A DNA stretch of 21,165 nt from NCBI GenBank assembly GCA_017414145.1, contig JAFPQL010000012.1, positions 1-21,165 of the forward strand. The letters run 5' to 3'. This DNA is from Oscillospiraceae bacterium. Lineage in GTDB: Bacteria > Bacillota_A > Clostridia > Oscillospirales > Ruminococcaceae. Made by a program: the position numbers and the translations under genes. The notes beneath the pieces were generated by a model. That model had not been told where the DNA came from. It searched no databases and was given only the letters and a program-made list of their open reading frames with translations. Shown piece after piece: positions 7,937 through 14,287 of the stretch (its first letter is position 1; every line of letters starts with the position of its first letter).

Positions 7937-9610
7937 AATACCAATCGCCAGCCCGCACCGCTGCGGCTGCTCTCATGGCTCGGACAATGCGGATGCGATG
8001 TGCTGATGCTGTTTCCGCGCTGCTTCGCCGCTGCCGGCAGGGGAATCCTGCATTTTCTCCGTGATCTGCGGCACGGCTGCGGCAGAGTGCTCCGCCTGAT
8101 CGGCGGCATTCTGCTCAAACCGTTCCGGCTCCGGCTTGCGGTGGCACATTCCGCCGAATCACAGCTAAGGCAAGGCAGAAAATCCGATTCCCGCGGCGCA
8201 AAGGTCTGCGCCGTCCTGCGGATGCTCGGCACAGTGCTGTTCAGTGAACACGGGATTGTCGTTTCGCTGTTCCGCTTTGCCGTTCCGCTGGTCTGCTGCG
8301 GATTTCTCTGGTCCGTCGTCCGTTACGGAAAGAGCATCGACTACGGCATCGAGGTGTCGTTCAACGGCGCGGCAATCGGCATCATCAGCGAGGAGGAGGA
8401 CTACGAGCTCGCAGAGCAGATCGTTCGCCGCCGCCTCTCCTACACGGACGAGGACATCGCATTCTCCTTCCGGCGGGAATTCCGGCTCACGGAGGACACG
8501 GAAACCCCGCGCCTGCTGCCCGGTGATCTCGCCGACCGGATGCTCCGGAGCGCCGCGATCGAGCTGACCGACGGCTGGGGCGTCAGCAGAGGCGACACCT
8601 TCCTCGGCGCCGTCTCCGATATCAAGCCCATTGAGACAGCGCTCCAGGAGCAGCTCAGCCGCTATCAGGAGTCGCTCAGCTTTGATGCGGACGAGGTGTT
8701 CTATCCCGAAGAAATCACCTATGAAAAAGGCGTGTTTCTCAAGTCCAATCTGACCGAGCCGGAGCGCATCGCCGCAGAGCTGACAAAGGTCAGCTACGGC
8801 ACGCGTACCTATACGGCTGCTGCCGGTGAATCCGTCTACTCTGCCGCCATGCGCTTTTCAACCACGCCGGAGCATCTCCGTGAGCTCAACCCCGATCTGC
8901 CGGACAGCATCCCGATTGCGACGCGCATCACCGTTCCGACCGAGGAGCGCGCCCTGCCGATCTCCTACCGCAGAACACTCCGTCTGACCGCATTCGTCGA
9001 TTACGATGTCATCCGCACGGAGACAAACCGGCTCAACGCCGGCACGGAAAAGGTTCTCCGCCGCGGCATCAAGGGCGAACGCAGCAATACCGTGCAGATT
9101 ACCTATACAGACGGCGAGGAAAGCGGCCGTGAGCTGCTGGACTCACAGATTCTCTCGCTGCCGGTCGATGAGGAGCTGGGCATCGGCACATATGCCCCGC
9201 AGCCGTTCAGCAAGGAAACGCAGTTCAACGGCACCGGACAGTTTGCGTGGCCGCTCAACGGCGGCTATATCAGCGATGTGTTCATCAGCAACCGCAACCA
9301 CCGCGGCATCGACATCGCGGCGCCCGGCGGCACGGAAATCTATGCGGCGGAGGACGGCGTCGTCACAACGGCCACCCTCTCCGGCAGCTACGGAAACTAT
9401 GTGAAGCTCGACCACGGCAACGGCTATGAGACGCTCTATGCGCACTGCAGTCTGCTGCTCGTCGAGCCCGGACAGGAGGTCACCCGCGGACAGGTCATCG
9501 CGCTGGTCGGCACCACCGGCCATTCGACGGGCAATCATCTCCATTTTGAGGTGCGGCGGGACGGTCTGAATTTCAATCCGGCGGATTATCTGCGGGTCAA
9601 TGTGGACTGA
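7931..9610 (+). CDS. M23 family metallopeptidase with LysM and G5 domains
   Basis: The product is about 559 residues from the CTG at 7931. An Arg-rich N-terminal region (1-110) is probably cytoplasmic, followed by one membrane helix (about 111-131), an extracytoplasmic alpha/beta region (135-285), a LysM-like peptidoglycan-binding segment (291-336, YTAAAGESVYSAAMRF...LRELNPDL), a G5 domain (about 348-420, GTEKVLRRGIKGERSNTVQITY) and a C-terminal M23 (LytM/lysostaphin) domain. The zinc ligands are present: HRGID (His457, Asp461) and HLHFE (His538, with His536), plus YAHC (His505). Such enzymes cut peptide cross-links, so a role in wall remodelling is expected. The start is uncertain: TTG 7841 lies upstream of the -10, TTG 7886 has no ribosome site, and the next downstream options lack one too. 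Confidence 0.9.
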   Translation: MLNTNRQPAPLRLLSWLGQCGCDVLMLFPRCFAAAGRGILHFLRDLRHGCGRVLRLIGGILLKPFRLRLAVAHSAESQLRQGRKSDSRGAKVCAVLRMLGTVLFSEHGIVVSLFRFAVPLVCCGFLWSVVRYGKSIDYGIEVSFNGAAIGIISEEEDYELAEQIVRRRLSYTDEDIAFSFRREFRLTEDTETPRLLPGDLADRMLRSAAIELTDGWGVSRGDTFLGAVSDIKPIETALQEQLSRYQESLSFDADEVFYPEEITYEKGVFLKSNLTEPERIAAELTKVSYGTRTYTAAAGESVYSAAMRFSTTPEHLRELNPDLPDSIPIATRITVPTEERALPISYRRTLRLTAFVDYDVIRTETNRLNAGTEKVLRRGIKGERSNTVQITYTDGEESGRELLDSQILSLPVDEELGIGTYAPQPFSKETQFNGTGQFAWPLNGGYISDVFISNRNHRGIDIAAPGGTEIYAAEDGVVTTATLSGSYGNYVKLDHGNGYETLYAHCSLLLVEPGQEVTRGQVIALVGTTGHSTGNHLHFEVRRDGLNFNPADYLRVNVD

Positions 9611-9718
9611 GGAGCCGGATGATCGCCGTCCGTGTGTTCAAAACTTCGTTGAAATTGAGGAAAAACCTGTCTGATTTTAACATATTTCCGAAGATTTCCG
9701 ATTTTTTGAAAAAAGACC

Positions 9719-9747
9719 TTGACAATTCCGCATCTTTGTGCTATAAT
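9719..9747 (+). promoter_or_regulatory. Perfect consensus promoter of the tRNA pair
   Basis: TTGACA (9719-9724), 17 bp, TATAAT (9742-9747), preceded by TGC, so it is consensus at both boxes and has an extended -10. It lies 30 bp before tRNA-Thr. The remainder of the spacer after the peptidase gene (9611-9718) is A/T-rich and shows no clear terminator. Confidence 0.9.
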
Positions 9748-9777
9748 TGTAAAGCTGGTCACGGAAGATGACCGAAT

Positions 9778-9850
9778 GCTGGTGTAGCTCAGTTGGTAGA
9801 GCAGCTGATTTGTAATCAGCAGGTCGGGGGTTCGAGTCCGTCCACCAGCT
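9778..9850 (+). tRNA. tRNA-Thr (anticodon TGT)
   Basis: A 73-nt cloverleaf. The acceptor stem GCTGGTG pairs with CACCAGC, with discriminator T; the D-arm has AGCTCAGTTGGTAGAGC; the anticodon stem GCTGA/TCAGC closes the loop TTTGTAA with TGT at 9811-9813; the T-arm carries GGTTCGAGTCC. The 3' CCA is not encoded. It reads ACA and, by wobble, other Thr codons. Confidence 0.96.
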
Positions 9851-9859
9851 TTCATATGT

Positions 9860-9944
9860 GGGAGAGTTCCCGAGTGGCCAAAGGGGGCAGACTGTAAATC
9901 TGTTGCGTCTCGCTTCGGTGGTTCGAATCCACCCTCTCCCACCA
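9860..9944 (+). tRNA. tRNA-Tyr (anticodon GTA), CCA encoded
   Basis: A class II tRNA of 85 nt including CCA. The acceptor GGGAGAG pairs with CTCTCCC. The anticodon stem GCAGA/TCTGT (one G-T pair) holds the loop CTGTAAA with GTA at 9894-9896. A long variable arm (GCGTCTCGCTTCGG region) and the T-loop GGTTCGAATCC are present. Unlike the neighbouring tRNA-Thr, ACCA is encoded at 9941-9944. Confidence 0.96.
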
Positions 9945-9949
9945 AAAAA

Positions 9950-9976
9950 GCCGATGCGTTCTGCATCGGCTTTTTT
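9950..9976. terminator. Strong terminator between tRNA-Tyr and the convergent xre gene
   Basis: The 8-bp stem GCCGATGC (9950-9957) pairs with GCATCGGC (9963-9970) around a GTTCT loop. A run of As precedes it and six Ts follow, so it can stop tRNA transcripts on the + strand and the xre operon on the - strand, which ends at 9987. Confidence 0.92.
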
Positions 9977-9986
9977 CTTTCTGCTT

Positions 9987-10205
9987 TCATTTCCCCGCTT
10001 CTTCTCCGGAGAAGGAAAACAGTGTTTCAACGGTTGTTTCAAACACCGCGGCAATGTCCATCGCCAGCTTGAGCGACGGATTATACAGCCCCCGTTCCAG
10101 CCGGATGATCGTTTCCCGCCGGACATTGACCCGATCGGCCAGTTCGCCCTGCGTCATGCCGGTTCTGGCACGGAATTCGCGGATTCTCGTCCGAAGTTCA
10201 GGCAT
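9987..10205 (-). CDS. Small Xre/Cro-CI family transcriptional regulator
   Basis: The 72-residue product is almost entirely one HTH_3 domain: LRTRIREFRARTGMTQGELA, a recognition-helix region VNVRRETIIRLERG (27-39), NPSLKLAMDIAAVF and ETTVETLF. This is the usual size of stand-alone Xre regulators paired with small membrane proteins. ATG 10205 follows GGGGGAGGA; a longer open frame continues upstream but only as a shadow of the membrane gene. The gene overlaps the end of the membrane-protein gene by 8 bp, so they are co-translated. Four inverted repeats at the operon promoter are the probable binding sites, giving autoregulation (inference). Confidence 0.92.
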   Translation of the reverse strand: MPELRTRIREFRARTGMTQGELADRVNVRRETIIRLERGLYNPSLKLAMDIAAVFETTVETLFSFSGEEAGK

Positions 10206-10665
10206 CTTCCTCCCCCTCTCTGTCGCTCCGGCCGTCTGTCTTTGCTTCATAGTACATCGCAATAAAGTAGTAAACCGCAAAGAGCAGATACACCAGTGCC
10301 GCAATCCACGCATAATGCAGCTCGACCGTGATCTTCTTCGGGCTGCTGAACAGACACGCGCATCCGATAAATGCCAGAAAGCCGATTCCGGCGAGTACAG
10401 TGATAAACCGGCTGTTTGTCTTCGCAAGATTCTCCCGCGCCAGCTCATCCTCACGGTCGCGCCGCGCCGCATCCACCGTAAACAGCGTCATCGTCACAAA
10501 CACGGCCAGAATCAGCAGCACAACCGGCAGAAAGCGGGTCAGCAGCGTGTCGGACTCCCCTGTCCTTCTGTCCAGCACATAATACCCCGTCCAGATCGCG
10601 GACATCGCCAGTCCGAACAGTCCGTGACGGAAATACAGCTTGCGGTATGGCAGGATTTTTTTCAT
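10198..10665 (-). CDS. Four-helix membrane protein paired with Xre regulator
   Basis: The 155-residue product has four likely transmembrane helices (14-31, 45-64, 87-107, 117-138), with a charged cytoplasmic loop between helices 2 and 3 (AARRDREDELARENLAKTNSR) and a charged tail (KTDGRSDREGEEDA). The family is not one I can name; the size and pairing with a small Xre protein match a common class of regulator/membrane-protein cassettes. ATG 10665 has a full AGGAGG about 8 nt upstream. It is the first gene of the operon driven by the promoter at 10714-10742. A role as a membrane partner or sensor for the regulator is possible but not shown. Confidence 0.85.
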   Translation of the reverse strand: MKKILPYRKLYFRHGLFGLAMSAIWTGYYVLDRRTGESDTLLTRFLPVVLLILAVFVTMTLFTVDAARRDREDELARENLAKTNSRFITVLAGIGFLAFIGCACLFSSPKKITVELHYAWIAALVYLLFAVYYFIAMYYEAKTDGRSDREGEEDA

Positions 10666-10685
10666 ATTGCATTCCTCCTTAAATC

Positions 10686-10703
10686 TGTGATGTATTCATC
10701 ACT
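10686..10703. promoter_or_regulatory. Operator 1, TGTGAT-N6-ATCACT
   Basis: An 18-bp imperfect inverted repeat just downstream of the predicted transcription start (about 10707, minus strand) of the membrane protein/xre operon. It begins exactly 21 bp from operator 2. Confidence 0.8.
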
Positions 10704-10706
10704 TTC

Positions 10707-10724
10707 TGTGATAATTATATCACA
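10707..10724. promoter_or_regulatory. Operator 2, TGTGAT-N6-ATCACA (perfect palindrome arms)
   Basis: TGTGATAATTATATCACA is the best copy of the repeat. It covers the whole -10 box (10714-10719) of the minus-strand promoter, so a bound protein would block RNA polymerase. Confidence 0.85.
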
Positions 10725-10742
10725 TCAGATTGCGGATGTCAA
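10714..10742 (-). promoter_or_regulatory. Perfect consensus promoter of the membrane protein/xre operon
   Basis: Minus strand TTGACA (10737-10742), 17 bp, TATAAT (10714-10719), with an extended -10 (TGA). Operators overlap the -10 and flank the -35, implying strong intrinsic activity held down by a repressor. Confidence 0.88.
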
Positions 10743-10748
10743 GCGTTT

Positions 10749-10766
10749 TGTGACAAATTTATCACT
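10749..10766. promoter_or_regulatory. Operator 3, TGTGAC-N6-ATCACT
   Basis: It begins 42 bp (twice 21) from operator 2 and lies 6 bp upstream of the -35 box. It has one change in the left arm. Confidence 0.78.
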
Positions 10767-10785
10767 TTCGGCATTCTGTCGGTTC

Positions 10786-10803
10786 TGTGATATATTTCTC
10801 ACA
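10786..10803. promoter_or_regulatory. Operator 4, TGTGAT-N6-CTCACA
   Basis: The fourth copy begins 37 bp from operator 3, off the 21-bp register. It lies between the two divergent promoters, about 28 bp upstream of the -35 of the acetyltransferase promoter, so it might affect that gene. Confidence 0.72.
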
Positions 10804-10831
10804 TTCCGCTTGTCTGCTTTGCACAAAACAC

Positions 10832-10860
10832 TTGCAATCCAAAGAGCAGTATGCTATAAT
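10832..10860 (+). promoter_or_regulatory. Promoter of the GNAT acetyltransferase gene
   Basis: TTGCAA (10832-10837), 17 bp, TATAAT (10855-10860), with an extended -10 TGC. It lies about 64 bp before the start codon. Confidence 0.78.
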
Positions 10861-10923
10861 GGATATCACCGCCGGCGTCTCCGGCGCATATCATGTACTA
10901 CTTTTTCATCGGGAGGCAATGCC

Positions 10924-11328
10924 ATGGAAATCACTTACCGCGAAACGCATACCTTTACACGCGAACAGCTTGAGGCGCTGTTTTTATCCGTCGGCTGGTC
11001 ATCGGGCGCATATCCGGACCGGCTCGTGCTGGCCATGCAGGGCTTTCAGACCGTCATTTCCGCATGGGACGGCGACCGTCTGATCGGCATGGTCTGCGCA
11101 ATGGACGACGGCGTCATGAACGCGTATGTGCATTATCTGCTCGTGCATCCGGACTATCAGGACCGCGCCGTCGGGCGCACGCTGATGGAGCGCATCAAGG
11201 CGCACTACGCCGACTATCTGCGCATCTGCCTGATCGCCTACAACGATGAACTGCACTTCTATGAAAACTGCGGCTTTCACCGCTCGGAGGAGTCCTCGCC
11301 GATGCACCTGACCTCGCTCTGGACTTAA
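10924..11328 (+). CDS. GNAT family N-acetyltransferase
   Basis: The 134-residue product has the GNAT fold order: an N-terminal substrate segment, strand DGDRLIGMVCAMDDG (49-63), motif A YVHYLLVHPDYQDRAVGRTLM (68-88) for acetyl-CoA pyrophosphate binding, and motif B with NDELHFYENCGFHRSE (107-122). In the Q/RxxGxG/A loop the first glycine is alanine (QDRAVG), a tolerated variation. The substrate is unknown; small stand-alone GNATs like this modify amines on small molecules or proteins. ATG 10924 has GGGAGG about 8 nt upstream. It is transcribed alone, divergently from the xre operon, and ends at a shared terminator. Confidence 0.92.
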   Translation: MEITYRETHTFTREQLEALFLSVGWSSGAYPDRLVLAMQGFQTVISAWDGDRLIGMVCAMDDGVMNAYVHYLLVHPDYQDRAVGRTLMERIKAHYADYLRICLIAYNDELHFYENCGFHRSEESSPMHLTSLWT

Positions 11329-11333
11329 ATTCC

Positions 11334-11363
11334 AAAGCCCCGAAGCAGTTGCTCCGGGGCTTT
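11334..11363. terminator. Bidirectional terminator between GNAT and the secreted-protein gene
   Basis: AAAGCCCCGAAGCA (11334-11347) pairs with TGCTCCGGGGCTTT (11350-11363), with one mismatch and a two-base loop (effectively a tetraloop). The outer A/T pairs supply a short T tail in both directions. The genes on both sides converge on it. Confidence 0.85.
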
Positions 11364-11413
11364 GCTGTATCATGATTCTGTTATGCGGTGACTTTCACAG
11401 CTTCCGCTCTCTG

Positions 11414-14275
11414 TCACTGCACGCTGTTTGTAAGCGGGATGCCCACAGTTTCTTCACTGTATTCACAGTATGCAGCTGCCTGCTGATAGGCTTCCCACTG
11501 CGCCCCGCGCACCGCCTCGAAGTTCTCAAACGGGTCCTCATAGGTATGCTGAACCAGCGTGACGGATCTGATTCGTCCGGCTCTAAACCATTCCTCACTC
11601 ATCGGTACGGTCCCCGCGAATACGGTCTGATAGAGTGCATCGCCGTAGCAGTAAGCGCCAACCGTCACGGTCAGATTGCCGTCCGGACCCAGCTCCAGTT
11701 TTTCGATGCTGACCGCTTTATCCCAGGCATAGTCCGTGAAGAACACCTTCAGACCATCCTCTTTCCGCAGAACAGCCAGTTCCGCGCTGCCGTCATTCGC
11801 GGTCAGAGCCGATCCGGATGCCTGCATATAGTCGTCGTATCCGGCCCAGTCAGACAGTCCGGCACCCGTCTGTACCTTCTCCAGCTCAGGGGCATCAATA
11901 CGCGTCATTCTGATTGCCGTTCCGATTCTGCACCGAGGCAAAATCAGAGACAGCGATTCGGCATACGATTCTGCAAATCCCGCGGCATCAGCGCTCTCAT
12001 ACACGGCTGCTGAGATGTCATAGCTCCGAAGCCGGTTCCAGAGTCCGTGCTCCGCCGTCAGAATATGCGTGAACACATTGCAGCGTTCGCCGTCGCCCGC
12101 ATCATCCTGCAGCATCGAAAGCTGCATGATCAGCGCACCGGTATCCGGATACAGGGTCATGCCGGAAAACTCGCAGCGCTGATATGTCTCATCCGTGAAG
12201 AAGCTCAGATACCATGTGTCAGTCTCCTCGCCCTCCGTGCAGCCTGCAAGGAACCGGATCCCGTCCTCATCCTGTACTGTATTTTGGAATGCCTGCATCA
12301 GTGCGGCAGCATCCGGGTAATGATACAGACCTGCAATTTCATCCAGATCGCCCGTCATACTTGCTTCTCCGGAACCGGCAGCCGTTTCATCATAAAGGCC
12401 GGACAGCACCCGATGAGATGTGAACGCATATTCGTTCTGGTCCGCAGTATCCTCACCGGTCGGGACACTCTGCAGCATGAGCGCCGGATGCTCCGGAACC
12501 GCCGCCTGAAATGCCTCCCACTGTTCCCCGCGCACTGCCGTATACTCATCAAACGGATCGAGGTACTCGTGGATTTCAAGCTGTATGTCCCTGACTGTAC
12601 CGGCCGGCAGCGTATCCCGCTGGAAGGTCAGATAATCCGCGAACACTGTCTCATACATTTCGTCACTGTACGGATACAGGCCGACTGTCACGCGCAGCGT
12701 ACCGTTTTCGTCCAGCTCCAGCGACTCAATTCCGTATTTCTTTGACCACGCATAGTCCGTGAAGTAGAGGTTCAGTGCGTCCTGCTTTGGCAGAACCGCC
12801 AGCGTCGCGCCGTTTTTCTCCGTCTTCAGCGTTTTGCCTGCCAGCCTATACTCTTCCAGACCTGCCCAGTCCTCCAGATCGAATTCTGTTTGCAGCTTCT
12901 CCTGCTTATGCGACAGCGGGAGAACCGACCGCGCCTGCAAACCGGTGTCGCCGGTCAGATCAGTGATCGTCGGCAGTTTGCCGGCCGCGTCGCTGAACTC
13001 CGCAGTCCGATCGCTGCGATACGGCATGATGATCTCCTCAAAGTTCCTGACCTTCGCTGCAAAGCCATGCTCAACCGTCAGAATCTGGGTGAACACATTG
13101 AACATCTCTGTCTGGTCTTCCTGACTCTCCAGTCCGTTCAGATAAACCCGGAGCAGTCCGTCATTCGTCAGCTCTATGCGCTCCAATGCCAGATACTGGT
13201 AATAATCCGCGCCGGTGATTACGGTCAGGAAGAGCGTGTCATTCTCCTCGCCCTCCTCGACGCGGAGCAGCCGGTCGTTCTCCGGGAAGTGTACCGGCAT
13301 TGCGCTCAGCATCGCTTCCGCATCGGGAAAACCGTAGTACGCCGCTATCTGCTCCATCGAATCCGTCTGCGGCTGATAGATCATTTCGGTGATCTCCGAC
13401 TCGTCCTCCATCATGATATGCAGTGTCGAAACGCTGACACTGCCGCGGAGTGCTTCGATCCTGCTGATTCCGGATGCCTTCGTGAGATACGGACGGGTAT
13501 TCGGAGAGACCAGCTCCTTCAGCAGCGCACGAACATCCCCGGCGCCGACCATGCCGTCACCGTCCGCGTCCGCCAGCTCCAGACCGAGCGGTGAGATTTT
13601 GACCTCTTTGTCCTCTGCGGCAATTCTGTTGGAGCAGATCGCGTCCGCAATGGAGATTTTGCCGTCCACTGTGAGATCGCCGGCATCGGTAAAGGCTTCC
13701 GGACGGGCATATCCGACCAGACCGTCGGACTGATAGGCGATGCGCGCACCGTCCGTAAACTGACCGAGGCTGTGTTCCCCCATCAGCACCTCGACCGTGA
13801 AGGCCTCTGCGTCCGGCAGCACCCGGAAGGTCAGCGGAAAATACTTCGGCTCCGGCACCTTGACCTGTTTCTGCTGTGCCTTGTCGTAAAATTCCGTCGC
13901 GTAATACGGCTTAAATGCGGGGAGCGTCTCCTTCAGAAACGCCGAAATGCGGGTGTCCGGCGTCTGCGCTCCGTCAGCCGCTGTCCGATACGCCGCTCCG
14001 GTCTCAAAATTCACGGTCAGCCCGCCGCGCTTCCACTGCTGCTCCGGCTCCGTCGCAGCTTTGAGCGGCATTCCGTCCTCGGTATACCACTTGTTTCCGC
14101 GGGTGTCATACTGCACGGCAAAGCTGCCGAAGTCATAGCGGAACACCCGCGTCTGAATGGTCTCAACGCCTGCCGCCGCGGCGCGGATTTCCGGCGCACG
14201 GAACGGAAAAGCAGGCATGGATGCCAGCATTGCGCCTGCGCACAGCAGGGCAGCCCCTCGTTTCAGATGTTTCAT
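11414..14275 (-). CDS. Large secreted protein with internal dockerin and two 340-residue repeat modules; function unknown
   Basis: This is a 953-residue acidic secreted protein. A signal peptide occupies about 1-34. A domain of about 160 residues (38-196) matches nothing I know. A dockerin-type pair of calcium loops follows at 198-257: D200-x-T-x-D-G...D211 and D236-x-D-x-D-G...D247, both complete, but internal rather than terminal. Two diverged modules follow (about 307-590 and 645-934), aligned at an offset of 340-341: NVFTQILTVEHG/NVFTHILTAEHG, DWAG, FTDYAW, TVG.Y.Y, and DPF..Y/F.AVRG.QWEA. No catalytic motif is apparent. AGGAGG precedes the ATG, 12 bp after the anti-sigma stop, so it belongs to the sigma/anti-sigma operon and may be its main output or its extracellular ligand. 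Confidence 0.88.
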   Translation of the reverse strand: MKHLKRGAALLCAGAMLASMPAFPFRAPEIRAAAAGVETIQTRVFRYDFGSFAVQYDTRGNKWYTEDGMPLKAATEPEQQWKRGGLTVNFETGAAYRTAADGAQTPDTRISAFLKETLPAFKPYYATEFYDKAQQKQVKVPEPKYFPLTFRVLPDAEAFTVEVLMGEHSLGQFTDGARIAYQSDGLVGYARPEAFTDAGDLTVDGKISIADAICSNRIAAEDKEVKISPLGLELADADGDGMVGAGDVRALLKELVSPNTRPYLTKASGISRIEALRGSVSVSTLHIMMEDESEITEMIYQPQTDSMEQIAAYYGFPDAEAMLSAMPVHFPENDRLLRVEEGEENDTLFLTVITGADYYQYLALERIELTNDGLLRVYLNGLESQEDQTEMFNVFTQILTVEHGFAAKVRNFEEIIMPYRSDRTAEFSDAAGKLPTITDLTGDTGLQARSVLPLSHKQEKLQTEFDLEDWAGLEEYRLAGKTLKTEKNGATLAVLPKQDALNLYFTDYAWSKKYGIESLELDENGTLRVTVGLYPYSDEMYETVFADYLTFQRDTLPAGTVRDIQLEIHEYLDPFDEYTAVRGEQWEAFQAAVPEHPALMLQSVPTGEDTADQNEYAFTSHRVLSGLYDETAAGSGEASMTGDLDEIAGLYHYPDAAALMQAFQNTVQDEDGIRFLAGCTEGEETDTWYLSFFTDETYQRCEFSGMTLYPDTGALIMQLSMLQDDAGDGERCNVFTHILTAEHGLWNRLRSYDISAAVYESADAAGFAESYAESLSLILPRCRIGTAIRMTRIDAPELEKVQTGAGLSDWAGYDDYMQASGSALTANDGSAELAVLRKEDGLKVFFTDYAWDKAVSIEKLELGPDGNLTVTVGAYCYGDALYQTVFAGTVPMSEEWFRAGRIRSVTLVQHTYEDPFENFEAVRGAQWEAYQQAAAYCEYSEETVGIPLTNSVQ
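11474..12343 (-). repeat. Protein-level repeat module B (residues about 645-934)
   Basis: This is the second copy of the module in the secreted protein. It begins LDEIAGLYHYPDAAALMQAF and ends AVRGAQWEAYQQA. It is recognisable only at the protein level, so the duplication is old. Confidence 0.8.
12506..13357 (-). repeat. Protein-level repeat module A (residues about 307-590)
   Basis: This is the first copy. It begins MEQIAAYYGFPDAEAMLSAM and ends AVRGEQWEAFQAA, and is offset from module B by 338-341 residues along its length, with few indels. Confidence 0.8.
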
Positions 14276-14287
14276 ACAAAACCCTCC

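Noticed and set aside
10686..10803. Reading the four repeats as CRP/FNR sites
   Set aside because: CRP sites are TGTGA-N6-TCACA. Here TGTGA and TCACA are separated by 8 bases in all four copies, and the adjacent Xre gene is a better candidate.
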